Assembly (NCBI GenBank): GCA_018375675.1
Contig: JAHACW010000084.1
Coordinates: 1-5,631 of the forward strand
Direction of reading: 5' to 3'
DNA length: 5,631 nt
Source: Actinomyces sp.
GTDB taxonomy: Bacteria > Actinomycetota > Actinomycetes > Actinomycetales > Actinomycetaceae
The first letter of the stretch is position 1; each line of letters opens with the position of its first letter. The translations under genes and the position numbers were made by a program. The notes under the pieces are model-generated. The model was given only the letters and a program-made list of their open reading frames with translations, was not told where the DNA came from and searched no databases. This document shows positions 1 through 4,576 of the stretch, piece by piece.

Positions 1-11
1 TGTGAAACCAG

Positions 12-48
12 AAGGGGGGTGGCCAACGATGAGTTGGCCACCCCCCTT
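12..48. terminator. Strong GC-rich intrinsic terminator hairpin of an upstream gene outside the window
   Basis: A perfect 16-bp inverted repeat (12-27 with 33-48) with a 5-nt loop. The stem is AA + G6 + TGGCCAAC and its complement, so both strands end in two T's and the hairpin could stop transcription from either side. No long U-tract follows, as is common for actinobacterial terminators. It most likely closes a gene lying left of the window, since nothing inside the window reads into it from the right. Confidence 0.8.
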
Positions 49-87
49 GTCGTCGTTCTGCCGCTTTCCCTTGATGCCTGAGCCTCC

Positions 88-216
88 CTGTCAGGTGCGG
101 TGGTGCCCGACGCTGGGGCAGTGTGGGGGTTTTGCAGCATTAGGGGCGCTGTTGCTGCGTGTCGCCGGCGTGTCGTAGCTCTAATGCTGCCATTCCCCCC
201 ACCGGGGCAGCCTGAC
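88..216. ncRNA. Possible structured RNA or hairpin element of unknown type
   Basis: Nested inverted repeats are visible: an outer 6-bp helix (90-95 with 211-216), a 5-bp hairpin (104-108 with 116-120, 7-nt loop) and a larger hairpin with a perfect 10-bp arm (134-143 with 181-190). The larger arm continues past a 4x4 internal loop into G5/C5 (125-129 with 195-199). The stretch lies between two strong terminator-like hairpins (12-48 and 234-300), which would suit a stand-alone small RNA gene. No promoter was found and no RNA family was recognised. A degenerate palindromic mobile element is an equal alternative. Strand is unknown. Confidence 0.25.
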
Positions 217-233
217 TGAGCGGTGTGGTGCCC

Positions 234-300
234 AAAATGCAGACCACCTCGCCAAACAACGGCGAAAAAGGGCTACTGCGGGTGAGGTGGTCTGCGTTTT
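234..300. terminator. Long terminator-like hairpin with A-tract/T-tract ends
   Basis: Arms 234-250 and 284-300 form 17 pairs with one G-T wobble (238/296), and three more pairs (251-253 with 281-283) include another wobble. The loop is 27 nt. The left arm starts AAAA and the right arm ends TTTT, so each strand has a short T-run at the end of the stem. This is the geometry of a bidirectional terminator. The long loop is unusual, but the hairpin at 3579-3637 also has a 31-nt loop. It insulates the tacAT operon from whatever lies upstream. Confidence 0.5.
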
Positions 301-420
301 GTGCAATCCCAGGAGCGCGAACTGCTCGCGTACACGTCGGCGAGCGCCCTAATTACCCATCCATTCCCGCAGGGATCCTTTCAGAGGAAAGAGCTAGCCC
401 ACTCGCACCGCAGATGCTAA

Positions 421-463
421 GGTATCTATACGTACGGATAATGTCCGTACGAGCGAAAGGGGA
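421..463 (+). promoter_or_regulatory. tacAT operator/promoter: CGTACG palindrome pair, -10 candidates and Shine-Dalgarno
   Basis: A perfect 21-bp palindrome covers 431-451: arms CGTACGGA (431-438) and TCCGTACG (444-451) around TAATG. Each arm contains the self-complementary hexamer CGTACG, with centres 15 bp apart, which suits cooperative binding by ribbon-helix-helix dimers. GATAAT (437-442), a plausible -10 element, lies inside the palindrome, and TATCTA (423-428) abuts it. No convincing -35 box was found. AAAGGGGA (456-463) is a Shine-Dalgarno 6 nt before the ATG at 470. The expected logic is autorepression by the antitoxin or the antitoxin-toxin complex covering the -10. Confidence 0.75.
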
Positions 464-469
464 ATTGAT

Positions 470-778
470 ATGAGCATTGCAAAGACACAGCGTTTGGAAC
501 TACGCCTCACCGAGGAACAGAACACTCTCATTCGCAGCGCGGCTACATACACGTCTCGTAGCATCAGCGATTTCGTCCTCTCCGCAGCCACATTGGAGGC
601 AGAGCGACGTCTCGCCGACCAGCGCTTCTTCATTCTGAACGAAGAGGAGCACGCCCGCTTCGAAGAAATCCTTGCGGCCTCGCCGACGGACGATCCCAAG
701 CTGCGCAAACTCTTTGATCGCCCCTCGCCCTTCGGCACTCACATCGACCTGAACACACCGAGCGCCTCCAAAAACTGA
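470..778 (+). CDS. tacA: DUF1778 ribbon-helix-helix antitoxin (TacA-like)
   Basis: A 102-aa antitoxin of a type II toxin-antitoxin pair. Residues 6-45 form the DNA-binding ribbon-helix-helix: a short strand (QRLELRLT), then helices through TEEQNTLIRSAATYTSRSISDFV. The middle (about 45-68) is helical and charged (LEAERRLADQRFFILNEEEH). The C-terminal tail, with DDPKLRKLFDRPSPF, matches the position of the toxin-wrapping segment in TacA-type proteins, including the usual acidic DxPKLRxLF-like core. ATG 470 follows a good Shine-Dalgarno and the palindromic operator at 431-451. The stop shares one base with the toxin start (TGATG), so the two are translationally coupled. GC content (57% in a 60-bp block counted at 541-600) is lower than that of the core genes. 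The family is clear; the symbol is by analogy with Salmonella TacAT. Confidence 0.9.
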   Translation: MSIAKTQRLELRLTEEQNTLIRSAATYTSRSISDFVLSAATLEAERRLADQRFFILNEEEHARFEEILAASPTDDPKLRKLFDRPSPFGTHIDLNTPSASKN

Positions 779-1296
779 TGTACGTATCAGTCCTGCAAGA
801 GCCACGGCCTCTCGAGCGGAGGGACGACCGGTCGCGCTTCCAATCGGGCAACACTGAGATAGACGATTGGTTCCACCGATTTGCGTGGCAGAATCACCGA
901 GCCGGAAACGCTCGCGTCTTCGTCACAACGCAGGAACCAGAGACACTTGGTTTCTACGCCCTATCGATGGGGGCAGTGCAGCGCAGCAAACTCCCAGATG
1001 CCCTCAAACCTGGCCAACGACCGGAGCCATGCCCAGTTCTCCTCCTCGCGCGACTCGCCGTCGATCAGCGCGCGCAGGGACGAGGCATAGGCGCAGCTCT
1101 CCTCAAAGATGCACTCTTGCGAGCCTACAAGCTCAGCAATGAGGTGGGATTCGCTGCCCTCCTGGTCCACTGCGCCAACGACCACGCACGCGACTTCTAC
1201 CTCAACCAGTGCTCGCAGTTTGTTCCCTGCCCGGGAGCGGAGAACCACCTGGTGTTGCCGCTACGCGCACTGCAGGAGTTTATCGATACCCTGTAG
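778..1296 (+). CDS. tacT: GNAT-family acetyltransferase toxin (TacT-like)
   Basis: A 172-aa GNAT acetyltransferase. Known relatives paired with DUF1778 antitoxins acetylate the free amine of charged tRNAs and stop translation; the exact tRNA cannot be predicted here. The acetyl-CoA loop is visible as LARLAVDQRAQGRGIGAALL (R/QxxGxG core R98-A-Q-G101-R-G103), preceded by the beta-strand VLLLARLAV. Y141 in NDHARDFY sits where the catalytic tyrosine of TacT-type toxins lies. The N-terminal part (FQSGNTEIDDWFHRFAWQNHRAGNARVFV) fits the usual F.cG...lD.wl..A. pattern. After Y141 the usual GF turn is replaced by LNQCSQFVPCP. The start overlaps the antitoxin stop by one base and has no Shine-Dalgarno of its own, so expression should depend on translation of the antitoxin. 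The frame is intact to the C-terminus. Confidence 0.9.
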   Translation: MYVSVLQEPRPLERRDDRSRFQSGNTEIDDWFHRFAWQNHRAGNARVFVTTQEPETLGFYALSMGAVQRSKLPDALKPGQRPEPCPVLLLARLAVDQRAQGRGIGAALLKDALLRAYKLSNEVGFAALLVHCANDHARDFYLNQCSQFVPCPGAENHLVLPLRALQEFIDTL

Positions 1297-1320
1297 CATC
1301 CAGCACCGAACGGCCGCAAC

Positions 1321-1368
1321 ACAACGCACAGGGCCCAGGATCCGCAGATCCTGGGCCCGAAGCGTTGT
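1321..1368. terminator. Shared bidirectional terminator between tacT (+) and the lipoprotein gene (-)
   Basis: A perfect 12-bp stem (1331-1342 with 1347-1358, loop CGCA) sits inside a further 7-bp stem (ACAACGC 1321-1327 with GCGTTGT 1362-1368), separated by a 3x3 internal loop. It lies between two convergent genes, 24 bp after the tacT stop and 10 bp beyond the lipoprotein stop, so it can end both transcripts. No T-tract is present. Confidence 0.75.
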
Positions 1369-1378
1369 CAGTATGGAA

Positions 1379-1780
1379 TCAGTTGGCGCCCTCGGTGATG
1401 GTCACCTTGAAGTCGGTGGTGATGCCGTCCGGATCGGTCAGGCTCACGGTCACCGGGTCGTCTTCCTCGCCCAGCGCACGCAGCGGGTGCAGGGTGACGA
1501 CGTTCTTCTCGGACTTGCCGACCTCGAGGGCCGTGGGGTCAGAGACCTCGATCTTCCACTTGGCGGCCTTGTCGGATTCGGCCAGCTTGATCTTCAGGTC
1601 GCGCTTCTCGGGGACCTTGATGCCGCTGTCGTCGATCTGAGCGATGGGACGCTCGACCGTCTTGACGTCCTTCGGGGTCACGTAGGAGTGAGCGGAATCG
1701 GAATCGGTGGCACAGCCGGTCAGGGCGGTCACGCCCAGGCCGAGAGCCAGCACTGCAGTAAGGATGGAACGCTTGTTCAT
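1379..1780 (-). CDS. Small secreted lipoprotein of unknown function
   Basis: From ATG 1780 this is a 133-aa protein with a lipoprotein signal peptide: basic MNKRS, a hydrophobic stretch (ILTAVLALGLGVTAL) and the lipobox LTGC with the lipid-bearing Cys at residue 23. The mature part of about 110 residues is charged and strand-rich (KWKIEVSDPT, VVTLHPLRAL, PVTVSLTDPDG, TDFKVTITEG), which suggests a small beta-sandwich domain anchored outside the membrane. I do not recognise the family. The frame is also open from an ATG at 1798, but that would put six extra residues before the basic N-region and would lie inside the predicted promoter. ATG 1780 fits a leaderless transcript (TAGTAT 7 nt upstream). 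It lies 77 bp downstream of the hydrolase gene on the same strand with no clear terminator between, so co-transcription is possible as well. Confidence 0.85.
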   Translation of the reverse strand: MNKRSILTAVLALGLGVTALTGCATDSDSAHSYVTPKDVKTVERPIAQIDDSGIKVPEKRDLKIKLAESDKAAKWKIEVSDPTALEVGKSEKNVVTLHPLRALGEEDDPVTVSLTDPDGITTDFKVTITEGAN

Positions 1781-1787
1781 AACCACA

Positions 1788-1793
1788 ATACTA
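1788..1793 (-). promoter_or_regulatory. -10 element for leaderless lipoprotein mRNA
   Basis: Read on the minus strand, TAGTAT lies exactly 7 nt before the ATG at 1780, so transcription would begin at or next to the start codon. The 7-nt gap (TGTGGTT) holds no Shine-Dalgarno. No good -35 hexamer was found at 16-18 nt. Confidence 0.5.
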
Positions 1794-1857
1794 AGCATCC
1801 ATCCTCACAGATACGCATCACAAGGCCCGTTTTGGAACGATGTCACAGCATCTTGCG

Positions 1858-2793
1858 TCACATGGACCAGACCAGCGCCCCCGATTCCACGTCCGCCCAG
1901 TAGGAGCTGGCAAACTCCGCCCACTGCTGCGGGAACTGCAGCTGCGGGCTGTGCGTTCCCCCTCGGATGATGCTCTCGCGGGCCCCCAGGTCTGCGGCCT
2001 CCTCGGCGTACCACGAGGGCGGCCAGATCTCATCCTGGTCCCCGTACAGCACGTGCACGGGCACGCCCGTGGCCGCAAGCGCCGGGGTATCGGGGCGCAG
2101 CTGGGAGAGGATGCGGGCGATGCCCACCAGGTTTTCCGAGGCCGTGTCGAGCGCGCGGATACGTTGGAATTCCGCCCATCCGACGCCGGGTTCGTCGAAG
2201 TTCATGTCGGGGAAGTAGGTGCGCAGCACCTGCTGGCGCGCACCGGGACCCGTGGGCAGGGGGTCGAGGATGGGCAGGGTGTTCATCCAGTCGTAGACGG
2301 CCCGACCCGAGCAGAACAGGGTGACGGAGGCGAAGAGATCGGGGCGCTTGACGACGGCTGCACGCGCGACGATGCCGCCGAAAGAGTGGCCCACGAGGTG
2401 CACGCGACCCGTGGTCCCGGCCCAGGCCTCGGCGACGGCGATGAGGTCACCGACAAAGTCGCTCATCCCGTACGCGCCCAGGCCGGCGGGCGCGGCGGAC
2501 CCACCCTGGCCTCGTTGCGAGTAGGCGAGGACGTCCCAGCCTGCCTCCCCGAGGAACGGCAGAACGGTCGAGTAGTCCTCCTTAGATCCCGTGTATCCGG
2601 GGACGAGGAGCGCGCGGTTCTGTCCCGCGCCACCCGGGGCCGACACCGCTGAGATCGCAGGCATGCCATCAACGAGGGCGGGGGCGCTCGGGCCGGTCAG
2701 CAGGCCGCTCAGCTCACCGGCCGGGGAGGGCACGGCGACGGGGGTGACGTTTGCTGCCAGCGCAAAAGGACCGAAAGGCTCTATCTGTTTCAC
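1858..2793 (-). CDS. Alpha/beta hydrolase fold protein
   Basis: With GTG 2793 as start, a 311-aa cytoplasmic alpha/beta hydrolase; no signal peptide is seen. Fold landmarks in order are the oxyanion-hole strand ALLVPGYTGSKEDY (61-74), the strand WDVLAYSQRGQGGS (86-99), the nucleophile elbow GHSFGG with Ser137, a lid/cap region about 165-235, the acid strand VLYGDQDEIWPP (Asp252 or Asp254) and the catalytic His281 in GGTHSP. The triad is therefore complete. The sequence suggests esterase, lipase or peptidase-type chemistry, but the substrate cannot be told. The frame is open further, to a TTG at 2823, but that start would lie inside the divergent nitroreductase gene. GTG 2793 has TACGAT 7 nt upstream, fitting a leaderless mRNA. 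It is divergent from the nitroreductase gene with only 23 bp between starts. Confidence 0.9.
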   Translation of the reverse strand: MKQIEPFGPFALAANVTPVAVPSPAGELSGLLTGPSAPALVDGMPAISAVSAPGGAGQNRALLVPGYTGSKEDYSTVLPFLGEAGWDVLAYSQRGQGGSAAPAGLGAYGMSDFVGDLIAVAEAWAGTTGRVHLVGHSFGGIVARAAVVKRPDLFASVTLFCSGRAVYDWMNTLPILDPLPTGPGARQQVLRTYFPDMNFDEPGVGWAEFQRIRALDTASENLVGIARILSQLRPDTPALAATGVPVHVLYGDQDEIWPPSWYAEEAADLGARESIIRGGTHSPQLQFPQQWAEFASSYWADVESGALVWSM

Positions 2794-2800
2794 GCACCCA

Positions 2801-2806
2801 ATCGTA
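2801..2806 (-). promoter_or_regulatory. -10 element of the hydrolase gene, overlapping the divergent promoter
   Basis: On the minus strand TACGAT lies 7 nt before the GTG at 2793. It overlaps the last bases of the opposing -10 at 2805-2810 by two positions, so polymerase cannot occupy both promoters at once. No clear -35 box is visible. Confidence 0.45.
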
Positions 2807-2810
2807 GAAT
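2805..2810 (+). promoter_or_regulatory. -10 element for leaderless nitroreductase mRNA
   Basis: TAGAAT is followed by exactly 6 nt (GAACGC) and then the ATG at 2817, placing the expected transcription start on the A of the start codon. There is no Shine-Dalgarno. The -35 region is poor (around 2782-2787). Confidence 0.6.
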
Positions 2811-2816
2811 GAACGC

Positions 2817-3566
2817 ATGACAAACGAGACGATTGCGAGCCAGCTCGCGCACCGCACGATCCGCGCCTACAAGGACCAGCCTCTCACCGACGCCGAGGTT
2901 GAGACCCTCATGGACGTGGCTCGCCACACCGCCACCTCGTCGTTCCTGCAGTCCTGCACGATCCTGCACATCACCGACCCGCAGGTGCGCGAGGCGATCG
3001 GTGCCGCCTCCGGCCAGCCCTACGTGGGCGGCACGAAGGGCGACCTGTTCATCTTCGTCGCCGACCTGTACCGCAACAGCCGCATCCGCGCCGAGCAGGG
3101 CGTCTCCTCGGAGGCGCTGGGGTCGATCAACCTGTTCCTCACGGCGCTGGAGGACGCGCTCCTGGCCGCGCAGAACGTGGTCGTCGCCGCCGAGTCGATG
3201 GGCCTGGGTACCGTCTACCTCGGCTCGATCCTCGCCGATCCGCGCCCCGTCGTGAAGGCTCTGGAGCTGCCGGAGCTAACCTTCCCGATCGTTGGCTTGC
3301 TCGTCGGCCACCCGGACCAGGATCCGGGCCAGAAGCCGCGCATGCCCCTGTCGGTCGTCACCGCGAAGAACACGTACCCGCGCGTGGAGTCCTACTCCGA
3401 GACACTCGCCGACTACGACCGCGACGTCACCGAGTACTACGACCTGCGCTCGGGCTCGCGCCTCGAGTCCTTCACCCACCTGGTCGCCACCAACATCGGC
3501 GTGGGCGGCGCGCACGTCTCCCCCATCATGGAGGTCCTCAACGAGCAGGGCCTGTGCCTGCGCTGA
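2817..3566 (+). CDS. NfsA/Frp-type nitroreductase (NAD(P)H:FMN-dependent oxidoreductase)
   Basis: A 249-aa flavoprotein of the nitroreductase superfamily, NfsA/Frp branch, which uses NAD(P)H and FMN to reduce nitro compounds, quinones or flavins in the cytoplasm. FMN-binding landmarks are H12-R13-T14-I-R16 near the N-terminus, SSFLQSC (41-47), the glycine segment SMGLGTVYLGSI (127-138) and the VGHPDQDPGQKPRMPL segment (163-178), with K173/R175 placed for the FMN phosphate. Length and order fit the family (about 240-250 aa). The C-terminal part (YYDLRSG, about 207-213) fits the NfsA-type excursion. ATG 2817 is chosen because TAGAAT lies 6 nt upstream. GC is very high (73% in a 60-bp block at 3061-3120). 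It is divergent from the hydrolase gene; a shared detoxification role is possible but unproven. Confidence 0.93.
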   Translation: MTNETIASQLAHRTIRAYKDQPLTDAEVETLMDVARHTATSSFLQSCTILHITDPQVREAIGAASGQPYVGGTKGDLFIFVADLYRNSRIRAEQGVSSEALGSINLFLTALEDALLAAQNVVVAAESMGLGTVYLGSILADPRPVVKALELPELTFPIVGLLVGHPDQDPGQKPRMPLSVVTAKNTYPRVESYSETLADYDRDVTEYYDLRSGSRLESFTHLVATNIGVGGAHVSPIMEVLNEQGLCLR

Positions 3567-3578
3567 CTCTCCGTCATT

Positions 3579-3637
3579 GACGAGGCCGTGGCCTCCCCTC
3601 GTGGTCACCTGACCGCCCGGGGCGCCACGGCCTCGTC
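3579..3637 (+). terminator. Terminator hairpin after the nitroreductase gene
   Basis: A perfect 14-bp stem (3579-3592 with 3624-3637), with a 31-nt loop that itself can form GGTC/GACC (3603-3606 with 3611-3614). It starts 12 bp after the stop codon and ends 23 bp before the next -10 element. No T-tract follows. Confidence 0.65.
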
Positions 3638-3660
3638 GCATGACCGACTGGCCTGGCGCT

Positions 3661-3666
3661 TACAAT
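3661..3666 (+). promoter_or_regulatory. -10 element for leaderless mRNA of the 217-aa unknown protein
   Basis: TACAAT is followed by 6 nt (GAGCGC) and ATG 3673, the same spacing as in front of the nitroreductase gene. This supports 3673 rather than the in-frame ATG at 3640, which lies directly after the preceding terminator stem and before this promoter. Confidence 0.6.
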
Positions 3667-3672
3667 GAGCGC

Positions 3673-4326
3673 ATGGCTGAGCTTGGTTTTTCCACCTACG
3701 TGTTTATCGAGCGCATCGCCGCGAACGCGGCCGCGCTGCACCCTTTCCCGGAGCACAACGTTGCGCTCGTGCGGGACGCGCTGGCGGACGCCGGCTTCGA
3801 CATCACGCTGCTCGGCCCGGACGTGCCCGAGGTCGGCGAGGGCGTGTACTTCCAGCCCGAACCTTTCGGTGACGAGGTCATGGGGCTCCTCGCGGACGCC
3901 CTCACTCTGCGCGGTATCGGCGCCTACGCGTACGCGCTCGTGGATTCGTCGCTCGGAGGGGACCTGGCTGACATCGCCCTGTTCACCCGCGTGGGCGACG
4001 TGTTCCCCCGTCACGGCCGCCGCATCCTCATGACGCGCATGTACATTCATCGCACCCCCACGGGTGCGGGCAACAAGGCCGTGACCTGGGCGTTCGGCTC
4101 ACCCGCCGACCTGGAGGAGGCAAACCGTCTGCTATCGGAGAAGTTCGACACCGAGCCGGTCACGGACCCGCGAGGCATGGCCGCCATCGAGATCCGTCAC
4201 CCCGAGTTCGCCGCGGGCACGGCCGAGCCGATGGTCCTCCTCGACGAGATCTTCCAGGTGCTGGGCGCCGCCGGCTTCGAGGGCATCACCATGTGCAACG
4301 ACCCGGGTCAGCAGGCCCAGGGCTGA
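3673..4326 (+). CDS. Conserved-looking hypothetical protein, family not recognised
   Basis: A 217-aa soluble protein with no signal peptide or membrane segment; I do not recognise the family. It reads like two alternating alpha/beta halves: residues 1-100 (FSTYVFIERIAANAAALHPF; VALVRDALADAGFDITLLGP; GIGAYAYALVD) and about 115-205 (RRILMTRMYIHRTPTGAGNK, a helix at SPADLEEANRLLSEKF, AAIEIRHPEF, VLLDEIFQVLGAAGFEGITM). Two copies of a helix ending in AGFxxIT (DALADAGFDIT near 35-45; VLGAAGFEGIT near 195-205) hint at an internal repeat. The composition is acidic and GC-rich, with strong third-position GC, like the nitroreductase gene, so it belongs to the core genome. The start at 3673 is set by TACAAT 6 nt upstream. 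It stands alone between two terminators. Confidence 0.8.
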   Translation: MAELGFSTYVFIERIAANAAALHPFPEHNVALVRDALADAGFDITLLGPDVPEVGEGVYFQPEPFGDEVMGLLADALTLRGIGAYAYALVDSSLGGDLADIALFTRVGDVFPRHGRRILMTRMYIHRTPTGAGNKAVTWAFGSPADLEEANRLLSEKFDTEPVTDPRGMAAIEIRHPEFAAGTAEPMVLLDEIFQVLGAAGFEGITMCNDPGQQAQG

Positions 4327-4337
4327 CAAGCGCAGCA

Positions 4338-4377
4338 GGGGCCGCCGCGCAACCGTCGTTGGTTGTGCGGCGGCCCT
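4338..4377 (+). terminator. Terminator after the 217-aa unknown gene
   Basis: A 16-17 bp GC-rich stem (4338-4354 with 4361-4377, two G-T wobbles) with a 6-nt loop, starting 11 bp after the stop. Its right arm contains TTGTGC (4363-4368), which lies exactly 17 bp before the TATAGT at 4386 and could double as the -35 box of the first small-RNA unit. Confidence 0.8.
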
Positions 4378-4391
4378 TCGCAATCTATAGT
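4363..4391 (+). promoter_or_regulatory. Promoter of small-RNA unit 1
   Basis: TTGTGC (4363-4368), a 17-bp spacer and TATAGT (4386-4391) form a reasonable sigma-70-type promoter. The expected start is about 4398, six bases before hairpin 1. No protein start codon with usable frame follows, so the product is most simply a short untranslated RNA. Confidence 0.5.
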
Positions 4392-4397
4392 GGAGCC

Positions 4398-4440
4398 ATT
4401 AACACCGGTTCCGCCGCGAGGTCCAGGGCCGGTTTTCTTC
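4398..4440 (+). ncRNA. Candidate small RNA, unit 1, upstream of the abi gene
   Basis: A hairpin of 30 nt: stem 4404-4411 with 4426-4433 (8 pairs, two of them G-U), topped by a small CC-GCGA-GG mini-hairpin with a GNRA-type loop (4414-4421), followed by TTTCTTC (4434-4440). It aligns with unit 2: 7 of 8 bases in the left arm, and 16 of 18 from the loop's TCCAG through the right arm and tail (4422-4439 against 4605-4622). The gap from the -10 element to the stem is 12 nt in both units. Predicted length is about 43 nt. It could be only a second terminator for the preceding gene, but that gene already has one at 4338-4377, and the match to unit 2 argues for a duplicated RNA gene. Confidence 0.6.
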
Positions 4441-4441
4441 T

Positions 4442-4560
4442 ACCCACCCTTTCAGCGACGAGCTAGTTAGGGGAGTTGCTGACCCTCAAGGATCCCGCAA
4501 GACGGGACAACCCTCAATGTCACAGTTAACATGCGATCAGCCAACTTTTAGTCATCCTCG
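4442..4560. other. Spacer between the two small-RNA units, no gene seen
   Basis: Holds an 8-bp direct repeat ACCCTCAA (4482-4489 and 4510-4517) and a small hairpin TCCCG/CGGGA (4493-4497 with 4503-4507, 5-nt loop). These are flanked by GTTG (4475-4478) and CAAC (4508-4511), which can pair. No open frame of note and no insertion-sequence ends are visible. It becomes AT-richer towards the second promoter. It may be a decayed third unit or a regulatory region, but neither can be shown. Confidence 0.35.
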
Positions 4561-4561
4561 A

Positions 4562-4570
4562 TGCTAGACT
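4562..4570 (+). promoter_or_regulatory. Extended -10 promoter of small-RNA unit 2 and the abi transcript
   Basis: TGC directly followed by TAGACT (4565-4570) is an extended -10 motif (TGN plus hexamer), which can make up for the lack of a clear -35 box. The -10 to hairpin distance is 12 nt, as in unit 1, so the expected start is about 4577. This is also the nearest visible promoter for the abi gene. Confidence 0.5.
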
Positions 4571-4576
4571 ACTAGT

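Larger units (their letters stand above)
49..469. other. 421-bp gene-free region with several inverted repeats, leading into the tacAT promoter
   Basis: No open frame here looks like a protein gene. The stretch holds possible RNA structure at 88-216, a long hairpin at 234-300, a small hairpin at 324-345 (GCTCGC/GCGAGC, 10-nt loop), a weak one at 378-391 (CTTTC/GAAAG, 4-nt loop) and the tacAT operator/promoter at 421-451. The part between 301 and 420 shows nothing else that I can name. No tRNA-like T-loop or CCA end, and no SRP, tmRNA or RNase P core sequence, was recognised. Confidence 0.6.

Noticed and set aside
49..300. SRP RNA, tmRNA, 6S RNA or tRNA in the structured left region
   Set aside because: None of the conserved core sequences of the first two, nor a T-loop/CCA end, was found. 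6S-type RNA is too poorly conserved in actinobacteria to claim by eye.
378..396. Similarity of CTTTCAG...GAGCTAG near 378-396 to a stretch at 4449-4465
   Set aside because: Only two short blocks match, with different spacing, and nothing else in the flanks agrees. It is too short to call a repeat.
225..473. An 82-codon frame upstream of tacA
   Set aside because: It starts with GTG inside the intergenic repeats, spans the 234-300 hairpin and the tacAT operator, and has no coding character.
1109..1903. A 264-codon + strand frame running through the end of tacT, the terminator and the lipoprotein gene
   Set aside because: It overlaps two well-supported genes and a terminator, and its translation has no family features.
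1840..2652. A 270-codon open frame on the + strand
   Set aside because: It is antisense to the alpha/beta hydrolase, has a low-complexity Arg/Gly-rich translation and shows no promoter or Shine-Dalgarno. It is a by-product of high GC.
3640..3672. An upstream ATG giving 11 extra residues to the unknown protein
   Set aside because: It lies next to the terminator stem and upstream of the TACAAT -10 element, so the predicted transcript would not contain it.
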